Shown here: in pieces, positions 1 to 9,660 of the stretch
Layout of the letters: the number at the start of each line of letters is the position of its first letter
Numbering within the stretch: position 1 is the stretch's first letter
Assembly: GCF_003399765.1 (NCBI RefSeq)
Contig: NZ_NFZV01000012.1
Span: 62,001-126,000, forward strand
Reading direction: 5' to 3'
Length of the DNA: 64,000 nt
Source: Alkalilimnicola ehrlichii
GTDB taxonomy: Bacteria; Pseudomonadota; Gammaproteobacteria; Nitrococcales; AK92
Notes under the pieces: generated by a model
Database searches by the model: none
The model's input: the letters and a program-made list of their open reading frames with translations, nothing else
What the model was told of the DNA's origin: nothing
Translations under genes and position numbers: made by a program

Positions 1-1800
1 GCAACCATCGCCAATATGGCGCCAGAGTACGGCGCAACCTGCGGCATCTTCCCTATCGATGGCGAAACGCTGCGCTATATGGAACTCTCCGGTCGCGACG
101 AAGAGCAACTCGCACTGGTCGAAGCCTATGCCAAAGAACTCGGCATGTGGCGCGAGAAAGGCCAGAAAGAGGCCGAATACTCTGACGTATTAGCGTTAGA
201 TCTGGGCTCGGTCGTGCCGTCTCTGGCCGGCCCTCGCCGCCCTCAGGATCGGGTCGACCTCGACAAAGTGCCGACCGCGTTCAACGACTACGTGAAGAGC
301 TATGACGCCGATATGGCAGCGAAACAAAATCGCGCGCCACAGCCGGAGTCGATGTCACCTATAACGGCGCCGATTTCAAGCTCAAGGATGGTTCGGTCGT
401 TATCGCGGCCATCACGTCCTGCACCAACACTTCCAACCCGGCGGTCCTATTAGCGGCCGCTTTGGTAGCGAAGAAAGCCAACGAACGCGGGATGCAAGTC
501 AAACCTTGGGTAAAGACTTCATTCGCGCCCGGCTCTCAGGTCGTACCGACCTACTTAAAACAAGCAGGCCTGCTCGAACACTTGGAAGCGTTGAAGTTCC
601 ATGTGACCGGATTCGGCTGTACCACCTGTATCGGTAACGCGGGCCCCTTGCCGGATGAGATCGGCGCCGCGGTGCAGAAAGGCAACTTAGTCGTCGGCTC
701 GGTATTGTCGGGCAATCGCAACTTCGAAGGTCGCATTCACGGCGACGTTCGCACCAACTGGTTAGCATCGCCACCGTTAGTCGTCGCCTACGCCCTGGCC
801 GGCAATATGAACGTCAACTTGAGCAAAGATCCGCTGGGCAAGGATAAGGACGGCAACGATGTTTACCTGAAAGACATCTGGCCGAGCCAACGCGAGATTG
901 CCGATGCGATGGGCAGCAATATCACGCGTGCGATGTTCCAAGCCAGCTATAGCGATGTCTTCAAAGGCGACGATAATTGGCGCAGCTTGAACGCACCGGA
1001 GAGCGAGCTGTACAGCTGGGAGAAGTCGACTTATATCGCCAACCCGCCCTACTTCGACAACATGTCTATGGAAGAGCGAGGCATTCCGGAAATCCGCGAT
1101 GCTCGCTGTCTCGTTTATGTCGGCGACTCCATCACAACCGACCACATCTCTCCGGCAGGCGCCATCAAGGCGGACACCCCGGCCGGTAAGTACCTAATGG
1201 AAAACGGTGTCGAGCCGAAAGACTTCAACTCTTACGGCTCTCGTCGCGGCAACCACGACGTTATGATGCGGGGCACCTTTGCCAATGTTCGTCTTCGCAA
1301 CAAGATGGCGCCAGGAACCGAAGGCGGTTATACCCGCTATCAACCGGACGACGAAGAGATGTTCATCTACGATGCGGCCATGCGGTACAAGGAGGAAGGC
1401 ACACCGCTCGTCGTTCTGGCCGGCAAGGAATATGGCACCGGCTCCTCTCGCGATTGGGCGGCGAAAGGTACAATGCTGCTTGGCATTCAAGTGGTCATCG
1501 CCGAAAGCTACGAGCGGATTCACCGTTCGAATCTGGTTGGAATGGGCGTTTTGCCGCTCCAGTTTAACGGCGGTGACAGCGCGGAAGGCCTGGGGTTAAC
1601 CGGCAAGGAAACCTTCACAGTCGGCAGTTTGGAAGGAAGCCCGAGCTCAGTCGCTGTGACTGCCAGCCCCGGACGGCACCGAGACTACCTTCGAAACGAC
1701 CGTCCGCATCGATACGCCGAAAGAATGGGATTACTACCGCAACGGCGGCATCCTGCACTATGTGATTCGCGACCTAGCGAATAGATCGAAAGCCGCCTAG
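1..1800 (+). CDS. acnA: Aconitate hydratase A, C-terminal part (5' end outside window; two frameshifts)
   Basis: Aconitase of the TCA cycle, converting citrate to isocitrate through cis-aconitate with a [4Fe-4S] cluster. The reading frame is open from base 1, so the start lies upstream. Visible family signatures are the [11 protein letters not shown] block, the cluster-ligand motifs SCTNTSNP and GCTTCIGN, and the C-terminal swivel domain with [10 protein letters not shown]. The gene is read in three frames: a base appears to be missing near 325-345, and an extra C in the CCCC run at 1667-1670 shifts the last 43 codons (ending [14 protein letters not shown]). Joined, the protein follows AcnA closely to its usual end. 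Both breaks are best read as base-call errors. A perfect hairpin terminator follows. Identification is firm; the frame repair is inference. Confidence 0.93.
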
Positions 1801-1824
1801 GGCGATCCGCTGTTTACCACCGAG

Positions 1825-1850
1825 AGCCGGGGCCAAGAAAGGCCCCGGCT
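1825..1850 (+). terminator. Rho-independent terminator after acnA
   Basis: A perfect 10-bp stem, AGCCGGGGCC paired with GGCCCCGGCT, with an AAGAAA loop lies 25 bases after the acnA stop. It is followed by TGCTTTGC, a short T-containing tail. It separates acnA from the next gene. Confidence 0.75.
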
Positions 1851-1916
1851 TGCTTTGCGGCTAAAGAATTCCGCCATCCCGCCGATGTCAGGGGAAAGTA
1901 AGGACTCCTGATCGGC

Positions 1917-2888
1917 ATGCATAGAATCACCCAACTCATCGCTCTCGCTTGCATCGCGTTGCCGTTTTCGGCTTTGGCAGAGACTCGTCTCTACTTAGCC
2001 CAATTCGACCGTTCGCAATGGCAAATCGTCGCAGCAGACTCGGCGTGCCATCTACGGCATGAAATCCCAGGTTTTGGCAATGCTCGGATAACGCGCAATC
2101 TCGACGGCGACTTTAGCGTCAGTCTTCTGGCCGACATACCGCCTACCACCGGCGGCGTAGCTAATGTCATCAGCCGTAATCCGGCTCATTGGCAAACAGC
2201 CGACGAACGAGAACTGCAAACCACTCGGATCGAAGCAAATCGCGAAGCCTTCCATTTCAGCCGCCACGGTGCGCAACGTATCGTGAGCGAATTAGAGCGA
2301 GGACGTATCGTTAGCCTGCGGTTCGAGGCTTGGTGGCATGACGGCACAGCGGAAGTCGCCATCTCCAACACGGGCTTTCGTAAGGCGCTTAACGAACACC
2401 GGGAATGTGTTGCCGCCTTGCACGGTAACGAGACGACAACAGCCAACGGCGATAACGAGCCGCAAGCTACCGACCCTTTACAGGTAATGGGTTACGAAGA
2501 AACTCCACTGCCGAACCTTGAAGCGAACTCCCCTTCAGAGACGAACGAAAATCCGAACCAACGCCACGAGTTCGTATTCGAAACAGCCGAGGCTCACTTA
2601 AGCAGGGAAGCCCGCGCCGAATTGCGCCGGCTTGCCGAGGAATTGCGCAACGGCGGAACCTGGGGCGAAATTGTCGCCACTGCCTATAGCGCAACCAGCG
2701 GAAGCGACCAGTTCAACCGGGAGCTTGCACGGCAGCGCGCCGAAGCGGTTAGAGATTATCTAACGCAACTTGGCATCCCCCGCAACCAACTTCGGCTACG
2801 CGCTTATATTGCCGCCTTAACCCCCGACGACGAGATCATGAATGGCGAACACCCGAGCAGCCGCCGGGTAGTTGTGACGATTCAATAG
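1917..2888 (+). CDS. MotY-like flagellar motor protein with C-terminal OmpA domain
   Basis: 323 residues. Residues 1-21 form a signal peptide (hydrophobic core, cleavage after ALA). Residues about 22-165 resemble the MotY N-terminal domain: a QW-centred start, the CHLRHEIPGFGNA segment matching MotY CxL.HPIPSFGDA, and a late Cys. Residues about 205-323 form an OmpA/Pal-type peptidoglycan-binding domain, with RELARQRAEAVRDYL and a final SSRRVVVTIQ. MotY proteins make the T ring of sodium- or proton-driven polar flagellar motors and anchor stators to the cell wall. The gene stands alone between terminator-like sequences, with no motA/motB nearby. A generic OmpA-family envelope protein is the alternative if the N-terminal match fails. 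Confidence 0.72.
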   Translation: MHRITQLIALACIALPFSALAETRLYLAQFDRSQWQIVAADSACHLRHEIPGFGNARITRNLDGDFSVSLLADIPPTTGGVANVISRNPAHWQTADERELQTTRIEANREAFHFSRHGAQRIVSELERGRIVSLRFEAWWHDGTAEVAISNTGFRKALNEHRECVAALHGNETTTANGDNEPQATDPLQVMGYEETPLPNLEANSPSETNENPNQRHEFVFETAEAHLSREARAELRRLAEELRNGGTWGEIVATAYSATSGSDQFNRELARQRAEAVRDYLTQLGIPRNQLRLRAYIAALTPDDEIMNGEHPSSRRVVVTIQ

Positions 2889-2947
2889 CCTTTTTCTGAC
2901 TAGTTAGTAAAAACCTACTCTCAACTCCCCTCGCCTGCACACTATAT

Positions 2948-2976
2948 TCGATGTCTCCGCCCTCACCCGGTATAAT
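2948..2976 (+). promoter_or_regulatory. Putative sigma-70 promoter for sthA
   Basis: A perfect -10 box TATAAT at 2971-2976 is preceded, with a 17-base spacer, by TCGATG, which matches the -35 consensus at only three positions. It faces sthA and would give a 5' leader of nearly 190 bases. No known riboswitch was recognised in the leader. Confidence 0.45.
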
Positions 2977-3171
2977 GACGGGCGAAATTTGAATTTCACG
3001 CCTTAAGAAAGCACTGAAGCATGCTCTCCCCCCTTGCCAAGCGACCTAGCTATAGGCAGACAAGGGCTGCGACACCAACTAAGGTGCGCATGAGGACCCA
3101 CAGACGGGTAAGTCATGCCGGAGTTTTCTTTAAGCGTGCATGACGACGCAACATGAGACGGATGTGAGCAG

Positions 3172-4569
3172 ATGACGAAACAGAAATTCGATACCGTCGT
3201 AATCGGAACCGGCCCTGGCGGCGAAGGCGCCGCTATGAAGCTCACCAAGGAAGGACAGCACGTCGCGATCATTGAAAAGCAACGTGAAGTCGGCGGCGGC
3301 TGTACGCACTCGGGAACGATTCCATCGAAAGCGCTCCGACATGCCGTAAAGCGGTTGATGGAATACAACACCAACCCGTTATTCCGTGAAGTCAGCGCAC
3401 CCAAGCACATGTCCTTTCCTCAGGTGATGCGTTGGACGGAAACGGTCATTCAGGATCAGGTCACGCTGCGTAGCGGCTATTATCAGCGTAACGAGGTCCC
3501 CGTACTGCAAGGTCGCGCCAAGTTTCTCGATGCTCACACACTGGAGATCGAGGGCCCCAAGGGCAAGGCGAGACGAATCGAAGCCGACCACTTCATTCTC
3601 GCCACAGGTTCCCGCCCCTACCGCCCCGCCGACGTTGATTTCACCCACCCCCGCATCTTCGACAGCGACACCATTCTCTCCCTCAATCACACGCCGAGAT
3701 CGATGGTCATCTACGGTGCTGGGGTCATTGGTAGCGAATACGCCTCGATTTTCCGCGGCCTGGGTGTGAAGGTCGATTTAATTAACACCCGCGAACGCTT
3801 GTTGACGTTCCTCGACGACGAAGTCTCCGATGCCCTGAGTTACCACTTACGGGAGCTGGGCGTGTTAATCCGTCACGACGAGGCCTATTCACGCGTTGAA
3901 GCCGACCCCGAAGGCGTAACCGTCCATCTGGAATCCGGCAAACGCGTTCGGCGCGACATCCTGCTCTGGGCTAATGGCCGCACCGGCAACACGCAGAACA
4001 TGGGGCTGGAGGAGCTGGGGGTTCCGCCTAACGGGCGCGGACAAGTGGCCGTCAACGAAAACTTCCAAACCGAGCAGGCAAATATTTACGCGGTGGGCGA
4101 CGTCGTCGGCTACCCAAGCCTCGCCAGCGCTGCCTACGATCAGGGCCGCTTTGTTGCGACCCACATCCTAAACGGTACTTGCGATTATCGTTTAGCGCAG
4201 GATATTCCTGCTGGAATCTATACGATTCCCGAAATCAGTTCGGTCGGCCGGACCGAGCGGGAGCTGACAGCGGCGAAAGTTCCCTACGAGATCGGTCACG
4301 CCTTCTTTAAGGATCTCGCACGCGGTCAGATCACCGGTCAAACCACCGGCATGTTGAAACTTCTGTTCCACACTGAGACGCTGGAACTGCTCGGCATTCA
4401 TTGCTTCGGCGATCAGGCCTCGGAGATCGTCCATATCGGTCAGGCCATCATGAGTCAGCCGGGTAATGCCAACAATTTGATGTACTTCATCAATACAACG
4501 TTTAATTATCCGACCATGGCCGAGGCTTATCGCGTAGCTGCCATCAACGGATTGAATCGGTTATCTTGA
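3172..4569 (+). CDS. sthA: Soluble pyridine nucleotide transhydrogenase (Si-specific)
   Basis: 465 residues, the normal length for SthA/UdhA. This cytosolic FAD enzyme moves hydride between NADPH and NAD+ and balances excess NADPH. The FAD-binding [10 protein letters not shown] motif is at residues 12-21 and the NAD-binding [13 protein letters not shown] motif is mid-protein. As in all SthA proteins, the disulfide-reductase active site has one cysteine: C44 in [14 protein letters not shown], with Thr49 where the lipoamide dehydrogenase family has its second Cys. The C-terminal dimer domain includes the typical [14 protein letters not shown]. It follows a possible promoter and long leader, and lies 7 bases before the next gene, suggesting cotranscription downstream. 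Confidence 0.96.
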   Translation: MTKQKFDTVVIGTGPGGEGAAMKLTKEGQHVAIIEKQREVGGGCTHSGTIPSKALRHAVKRLMEYNTNPLFREVSAPKHMSFPQVMRWTETVIQDQVTLRSGYYQRNEVPVLQGRAKFLDAHTLEIEGPKGKARRIEADHFILATGSRPYRPADVDFTHPRIFDSDTILSLNHTPRSMVIYGAGVIGSEYASIFRGLGVKVDLINTRERLLTFLDDEVSDALSYHLRELGVLIRHDEAYSRVEADPEGVTVHLESGKRVRRDILLWANGRTGNTQNMGLEELGVPPNGRGQVAVNENFQTEQANIYAVGDVVGYPSLASAAYDQGRFVATHILNGTCDYRLAQDIPAGIYTIPEISSVGRTERELTAAKVPYEIGHAFFKDLARGQITGQTTGMLKLLFHTETLELLGIHCFGDQASEIVHIGQAIMSQPGNANNLMYFINTTFNYPTMAEAYRVAAINGLNRLS

Positions 4570-4576
4570 GGATGTA

Positions 4577-5218
4577 ATGACAGCAAACATGGACGCCATC
4601 GCGGTACCCGTCAGCCTATTTCTCGATTACAGCTGCCCTTTCTGCTATATCGCTAGCGAACGGCTGCTGCGCCTGCGCGAGCGTCACCGCCTGCGGATCG
4701 ACTGGCGTTTTATCGAGACTCGCCCCCATATTCCTACATCGGAGCGCGCCGACGACGACTTCGGTATTAAGTCGGCGGCTCGGACAACAATAAGCGATGA
4801 GCTGCAACGGCTGATGGAAGAGGACGGCATGTCGTTTTCGCCGCCGGCTTTTAGTCCAAATACGCGACGAGCGCTACTTTTGGCGCAAGCCTGCCTGGAG
4901 CAGTTGCCAAACCGCTTTTCGGACCTTCACAGCGCTCTGTTTCGCGCTTATCTGGTGGAGGGGCGGGATATTGGCGAGCCGAGCGAGCTGGAAGCGCTCG
5001 CCTCAGAACTTGCGCTGTCCAGCCTCTTACCCGAGGCCTGGCAGGACGCTCGATACGTCAACGGCCTGCTCCGCCATGTTCAAGCCGCGCAAAAAGTAGA
5101 CCTACGAGCCGTGCCGACGCTGGTGGTAGCCGGGCGCCCTTTCGCGGGCGCAGTGTCGATGGGGGTGCTTGAGCAGGCGCTCGAGGAACACGCTGATACC
5201 CTTACGGAGAAAGTATAG
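4577..5218 (+). CDS. DsbA-family (FrnE-like) thioredoxin-fold oxidoreductase
   Basis: 213 residues with a thioredoxin-fold CPFC redox motif at residues 20-23, near the N-terminus after a beta strand (VSLFLDYSCPFC). The all-alpha insertion and the C-terminal VPTLVVAGRPFAGA segment, with its cis-proline, match the DsbA/FrnE/HCCA-isomerase superfamily. No signal peptide is visible, so it is probably cytoplasmic; the substrate is unknown. It starts 7 bases after sthA and its stop directly abuts the next ATG, so it is probably in the sthA-lipA transcription unit. 2-hydroxychromene-2-carboxylate isomerase is a less likely alternative, because both cysteines are kept. Confidence 0.75.
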   Translation: MTANMDAIAVPVSLFLDYSCPFCYIASERLLRLRERHRLRIDWRFIETRPHIPTSERADDDFGIKSAARTTISDELQRLMEEDGMSFSPPAFSPNTRRALLLAQACLEQLPNRFSDLHSALFRAYLVEGRDIGEPSELEALASELALSSLLPEAWQDARYVNGLLRHVQAAQKVDLRAVPTLVVAGRPFAGAVSMGVLEQALEEHADTLTEKV

Positions 5219-5683
5219 ATGGCGCGAGTGCAACTGGAACTGCCCACCCGCTTTCGGTATTACACCGACTTGCAGGTCCGCGTCGCCGATGTAAATTACG
5301 CCCGCCATATGGGCAACGATGCGGTACTCGGCTTCATGGGCGAAGCACGGGCCCGTTTTCTAATGACCGCCGGCATACAAGAGTCGCATAATCCCGATAA
5401 CTCCGGCGTTGTCATCACCGATTCGGTCATCGTCTACAAAGCCGAAGTGTTTTTCGGTGACCGCGTGCGCGTGCATCTGGAAGGCCGCGATTTCAACAAA
5501 TACGGTTGCGATTTGGTCTATCTGATGGAGAATCGCGATAATGGCAAAGAACTCGCGCGCGGTAAAACCGGGATGGTATTTTTCGATTATCGAGAGAAAC
5601 GAATTTTACCGCCGCCGCCGGCATTCAAAGCGCTGTTTCCCGAACATTACGCGGTTGCAGCCGCTGCCACCCGTCGCGCATGA
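5219..5683 (+). CDS. Hotdog-fold acyl-CoA thioesterase (4HBT family)
   Basis: 154 residues, the usual size for single-domain YbgC/FadM-type thioesterases. The N-terminal stretch VRVADVNYARHMGNDAVLGF carries the Asp/Asn and His-Met-Gly helix start typical of 4HBT proteins. The middle GVVITDSVIVYKAEVFFGD and the end of the sheet (GKELARGKTGMVFFDY) complete the hotdog fold. It should hydrolyse acyl-CoA or acyl-ACP thioesters; the substrate cannot be read from sequence. Its ATG follows the preceding stop with no gap, and lipA begins 9 bases downstream. A link to octanoyl supply for lipoate is only suggestive. Confidence 0.78.
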   Translation: MARVQLELPTRFRYYTDLQVRVADVNYARHMGNDAVLGFMGEARARFLMTAGIQESHNPDNSGVVITDSVIVYKAEVFFGDRVRVHLEGRDFNKYGCDLVYLMENRDNGKELARGKTGMVFFDYREKRILPPPPAFKALFPEHYAVAAAATRRA

Positions 5684-5692
5684 GGTAATCAC

Positions 5693-6679
5693 GTGAGCAA
5701 ACTAAAAGACATTCCCGTAGTCACGAGCGGTGCCAAGTTCGCGACCGCCCACGGATTCACCGCTATTAAAGACGGTATTAAGCGCAGCGCCGATACCAAG
5801 CCGGTAGCACGAGGCGGGAAGCCGCGTTGGTTAAAGGCCCCTATCCCGAGCGGCGAAGCGTATCAGGACGTCAAACGTAACGTTCAACAGCACCGTTTGA
5901 GCACCGTGTGCGAGGAAGCCAAATGCCCGAATATCGGAGAATGCTGGAACAACGGAACCGCGACAATCATGCTAATGGGCTCGGTCTGCACCCGCGCCTG
6001 TCGGTTCTGCTCGGTGGACACGGGCAACCCTCGCGGCTGGATCGACCCTGAAGAACCTGCCAACACGGCCGAATCCGTCAGGCTGATGGGGCTCCGCTAC
6101 ATCGTACTCACGTCGGTAAATCGAGACGATTTGCCGGACGGCGGTGCTGGCCATTATGCCGAATGCGTGCGCGCGGTAAAGGCGATTAACCCCGAGACGG
6201 CCGTAGAAGCGCTTACGCCCGACTTTAAAGGTGTCCTGAAGGATGTCGAAACGGTCGTCGACTCCGGTATCGAAGTATTCGCCCAGAACGTCGAAACCGT
6301 ACGTCGGCTCACTCATCCCGTACGCGATCCGCGAGCCACCTACGAACAGACGCTAGAGGTTCTCGCCCACGCCAAACGTTACCGCCCCCGTGTGTTAACC
6401 AAGACGAGCCTGATGCTCGGTTTGGGCGAAACCGATGCAGAAATCATCGAAACGTTGGAAGACTTGCGGGAAATCGGGGTGGATATCGTCACCTTCGGCC
6501 AATACCTCAGGCCGACCCCGAATCACCTGCCGGTAGAACGTTACGTCACGCCGGACGAATTCGAGCAATACCGCCAGTGGGGGTTGGATCGCGGGTTTAT
6601 GGAAGTCGTCTCCGGACCGTTGGTCCGTTCCAGCTACCGTGCCGATAAGGTGTTGGACCAGAACAACTGCGGCCTATAA
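5693..6679 (+). CDS. lipA: Lipoyl synthase
   Basis: 328 residues. A radical-SAM enzyme that inserts two sulfurs into protein-bound octanoyl groups to make lipoyl cofactors. The auxiliary [4Fe-4S] cluster cysteines are C73, C78 and C84 ([12 protein letters not shown]), and the radical-SAM cluster cysteines are C99, C103 and C106 (CTRACRFC). The RSSYRAD motif near the C-terminus supplies the serine ligand of the auxiliary cluster. The start is GTG, 9 bases after the thioesterase stop. The N-terminal extension before KPRWLKAP is typical of proteobacterial LipA. Last gene of a + strand unit, with a hairpin shared with convergent cheB. Confidence 0.97.
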   Translation: MSKLKDIPVVTSGAKFATAHGFTAIKDGIKRSADTKPVARGGKPRWLKAPIPSGEAYQDVKRNVQQHRLSTVCEEAKCPNIGECWNNGTATIMLMGSVCTRACRFCSVDTGNPRGWIDPEEPANTAESVRLMGLRYIVLTSVNRDDLPDGGAGHYAECVRAVKAINPETAVEALTPDFKGVLKDVETVVDSGIEVFAQNVETVRRLTHPVRDPRATYEQTLEVLAHAKRYRPRVLTKTSLMLGLGETDAEIIETLEDLREIGVDIVTFGQYLRPTPNHLPVERYVTPDEFEQYRQWGLDRGFMEVVSGPLVRSSYRADKVLDQNNCGL

Positions 6680-6717
6680 CCTACGCCTAAAGCAGCTTGC
6701 GCTGCCGTTAAGCTAGC

Positions 6718-6763
6718 GGCCCGGTAGAAGAACCGACATTTTCTCGGCACCTTCTACCGGGCC
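6718..6763. terminator. Bidirectional hairpin between convergent lipA and cheB
   Basis: A 13-bp perfect inverted repeat, GGCCCGGTAGAAG at 6718-6730 and CTTCTACCGGGCC at 6751-6763, encloses a 20-base loop that has its own 4-bp stem (CCGA/TCGG) around ACATTTTC. It overlaps the cheB stop codon, and both genes end into it. No T tract follows on either side, so rho independence is uncertain. Confidence 0.55.
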
Positions 6764-7803
6764 AAAATAGCATCGGCGATACGCCCCAGAGGCAGTACCT
6801 GCTCCACCGCATGGAGTTCAATCGCCGCTTTGGGCATACCGAAAACGACGGACGTTTCTTCGTCCTGCGCGATAGTTGCCGCACCTGCCTGACGCATAGC
6901 CTGCAACCCGCGAGCGCCGTCGTTTCCCATCCCTGTCATGATGATGCCTAAGGCATTGCGACCGGCGCTTTCCGCAGTAGAACGAAACAAAACGTCGACG
7001 GAAGGCTTATGCCGATTAACCTTAGGCCCGTCGAAGACTTTCACATGATAACGGGCCCCGCTGCGCTTAAGCTGCACGTGTCGCCCACCTGGGGCAATCA
7101 GCACCCTTCCCGGCTGCACACGATCGCCGTCACGTGCTTCCCGTACCGTGCAGTCGCATAAACGATCCAGGCGCTCGGCAAACGCGGCGGTAAATCGCTC
7201 TGGCATGTGCTGTACAATCACAATGCCCGGACAGTCGATAGGCAAGGCTGTCAAGATGACTTCCAGCGCCCGTGTGCCGCCGGTTGAGGTACCGATTGCC
7301 ACAACCTGATCGGTCGTCCCTTGCAACTTCGTACGCGGCTTGTCCGCAGCGCTACGCACTGCCGCCGCTGCCGAAGGCTTCGAAATTTGAGCCTTGAGAC
7401 GCGCTTGCGAGGCCGCTTTAACGGCCTCGGCGAATTCCTTGGCAGCCCCTTGCAAGAACTCCTTCAAACCCAGTTTCGGCTTGGTCACGATGCTAATCGC
7501 TCCTAATGCGAGCGCATCGACCGTTACCTTCGCGCCGCGCTCCGTTAGCGTGGAGCAAATCACGACCGGCGTCGGTCGCTCGGCCATTAACTGCCGGAGA
7601 AAACTTAGCCCGTCCATCCTAGGCATCTCGATATCCAGCACAATGACATCCGGCCAATTATCGGCCATCTTTTGTTGAGCGAATAACGGATCCGCGGCGG
7701 CGCCGATAACGTCGATAGCGGGATCGGCAGCCAGCACGTCGGTGAGGACTCGTCGTACGACGGCAGAGTCGTCCACGATAAAAGCTTTAATTCTCTTGCT
7801 CAC
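6754..7803 (-). CDS. cheB: Chemotaxis response regulator protein-glutamate methylesterase
   Basis: About 349 residues. It demethylates and deamidates glutamates on methyl-accepting proteins when phosphorylated by CheA. The receiver domain (residues about 5-125) has the phospho-acceptor Asp57 in [13 protein letters not shown]. The C-terminal esterase domain carries the catalytic triad Ser173 (GTSTGG), His199 (VQHMPERF) and Asp295 (GMGNDGARG). I chose the GTG at 7803 because it overlaps the cheD stop as GTGA; an in-frame GTG six bases earlier is also possible. Last gene of the chemosensory operon. Confidence 0.95.
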   Translation of the reverse strand: MSKRIKAFIVDDSAVVRRVLTDVLAADPAIDVIGAAADPLFAQQKMADNWPDVIVLDIEMPRMDGLSFLRQLMAERPTPVVICSTLTERGAKVTVDALALGAISIVTKPKLGLKEFLQGAAKEFAEAVKAASQARLKAQISKPSAAAAVRSAADKPRTKLQGTTDQVVAIGTSTGGTRALEVILTALPIDCPGIVIVQHMPERFTAAFAERLDRLCDCTVREARDGDRVQPGRVLIAPGGRHVQLKRSGARYHVKVFDGPKVNRHKPSVDVLFRSTAESAGRNALGIIMTGMGNDGARGLQAMRQAGAATIAQDEETSVVFGMPKAAIELHAVEQVLPLGRIADAILAR

Positions 7804-8302
7804 GCCCACCCCGATGCACGCCGTAACCCGACGTGTCTTACCCAGACTTCGCCTCTAGCGATGTCGAAAATCACATTCCGATAACCTTGGCCACCAACAT
7901 GCCAAACGCTAGCGGTCAGCCCTCTGCCTCCCAACAAACAACGTGCAGCTTCTATGTTGCGCTGGGCAACCCCCATACTACCGCGGTTACGTCCCAGGAA
8001 CATGTTGCCGCCGCCAAAGACCTTTATCACATAATCCTGGGGGCGGTTCGGCGCTGCTTCGCCGCCCGAACCATTAGCTCGAGTGCATCGCCTGCATAAC
8101 GTGGATTCAAGTCGCTACCATCGAGGCGAGCCCTTTCCGGCAGCATAAAGTGGCACATGCCGCCGAGCCGTCGCTCCTTATGCCAAAAAGTAATGGCAAC
8201 ACAGGAACCGAGCGTCGTACGGAGACAAAAGTTTTCGTCGGCGAATTCGTATTCACCGGGATGGACGAAGAGATCGATGCCAGTGCCTAGGCGCACGCTC
8301 AT
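7800..8302 (-). CDS. cheD: Chemoreceptor glutamine deamidase (one frameshift)
   Basis: CheD deamidates glutamines on chemoreceptors. The N-terminal half (from 8302) contains the active-site Cys in [11 protein letters not shown] and His in [10 protein letters not shown]. The C-terminal half is in another frame and holds KVFGGGNMF, the IEAARCLL helix and [18 protein letters not shown]. The frames meet at five G at 8039-8043 (+ strand). Adding one base there gives the continuous family sequence [17 protein letters not shown], about 167 residues, the usual length. The ATG overlaps the cheR stop as ATGA, and the stop overlaps the cheB start. Almost certainly a base-call error. Confidence 0.9.
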
Positions 8303-9137
8303 AGCGGCCTGCGATATATCGAGGGCGTCACCCCGACCAGATCTCCTAGCATGCTTCCGTTCAAGCTCTCCGAGTGACCGATGAACAAGTACCCCCTGGA
8401 GCCAGTAAAGAACGTACCCGCGCCATCACCGCACACTTGATTTCCTGCGGAAAGTAAATCATTACGTTCCGCAGGAAGATCACATCGAAACGGCCTAGGC
8501 GCGGCAACGCCTGATTCAAGTTCAGCTGCCGAAACGTCACCCGCTCGCGCAACTCGCGCTTAACCAGAAATGTGCCCTGCTGACGCCCTTTCCCCTTCAG
8601 GCAAAAACGCCGCAAATACTCCGCCGGCACACCGTCGATGCGGTTCATTGGGTAGTGGCCGATTCTCGCCTTACGCAGGACTTCGCTATTGATATCGGTG
8701 CCTAGCACTTCCCAAGCGCGATCGCCCAGTGTGTCGGCAAGCGTCATGGCAATACTGTAGACTTCCTCGCCGCTGGAAGAGGCTGCACTCCACGCCCTGA
8801 AAGCTCGGCTACCGCGCACTCCCCCCACCGCCCGTTGACGTAAGAAATCGAAATGAGCCGGCTCACGAAAGAAATACGTCTCGTTGGTCGTGAGCGCGTC
8901 TACAACCCGTTGTCGCTCTTCCTTGTCTTCCTTGATCTGCTGGTAATAGTCGCGAAAGCTCCGGTACCCGAGCTGGCGGGCGCGTTTGCTCAAACGGCCC
9001 GCCACTAAAGCCCGCTTCGAGGGTGCAAGTCCCACCCCGGCAGTCTCGAACATGAAGCGTTGAAACAAGCGGAATTCGCTATCGCTTATGGACATCACTA
9101 CCGACAGGTCGGCACGCGGTTGAGCTAGCTCAGTCAC
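8299..9137 (-). CDS. cheR: Chemoreceptor methyltransferase (one frameshift near C-terminus)
   Basis: CheR transfers methyl groups from SAM to receptor glutamates. The N-terminal helical domain is followed by the SAM fold: ETYFFREPAHFDFL, AWSAASSSGEEVYSIAM, LGTDINSEVLRKA, and the FDVIFLRNVMIYF motif. The frame breaks at five C at 8392-8396 (+ strand). One more base restores PGGYLFIGHSESLNG and the family ending SIYRRPL, whose stop overlaps cheD as ATGA. I chose the GTG start at 9137: AGGAGG lies 8 bases upstream and the codon overlaps the cheW end. An internal ATG at 9095 is the alternative. Confidence 0.92.
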
Positions 9138-9650
9138 GCATGGCGCCTCCTTCTGCAAGATCCGCCAACAGGGCCATTTCATCGACGGCGAGGACCTTGG
9201 CAACACTCAACAAGATGACGAATCTACCGTCGACCTTCCCCATCCCGCTGATAAAGTCGGCGCGGATCTTCGCACCGAAGGCCGGTGGCGGCTCGATCTC
9301 CGTCGCCGGAATTTCCAGTACCTCCGAGACGGCGTCGACCATCACACCCAGTTCCTGCAAGCTGCCTTCATACTCGACTTCAAAGACAACGATACAGGTT
9401 CGGCGGGCGACTTCCGTCGCCCCCGCCCGAAACGGGCGCTAAGGTCGATGACCGGCACGACGCTGCCGCGGAGATTAATGACCCCTCTGACGAAAGAGGG
9501 CATCATCGGCACCGTGGTTACATTGTGGTATTCGATGATTTCTCGCACTTGCCGAATACCTGCACCGAACATCTCGTCGCCGAGAACGAACGTCAAATAC
9601 TGCTCGATATCGGAATCGGCTGATCCTACAGCTTTCGTTAGCTCCCCCAT
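9130..9650 (-). CDS. cheW: Chemotaxis coupling protein CheW (one frameshift)
   Basis: CheW links receptors to CheA. The N-terminal part reads YLTFVLGDEMFGAGIRQVREI and RGVINLRGSVVPVIDL, the classic first half. The second half, in another frame, begins QELGVMVDAVSEVLEI and ends FVILLSVAKVL. The frames meet at five C at 9420-9424 (+ strand). Adding one base gives RFGRGATEVARRTCIVVFEV, exactly the CheW consensus, for a protein of about 173 residues. GGAGG lies just before the ATG and overlaps the stop region of the preceding receptor gene. Base-call error is the simplest reading. Confidence 0.93.
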
Positions 9651-9660
9651 GGCCCACCTC

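Noticed and set aside
1-1800. acnA as a true pseudogene
   Set aside because: The two breaks restore the frame over a full-length conserved protein, and the same kind of break recurs across unrelated intact operons in the window.
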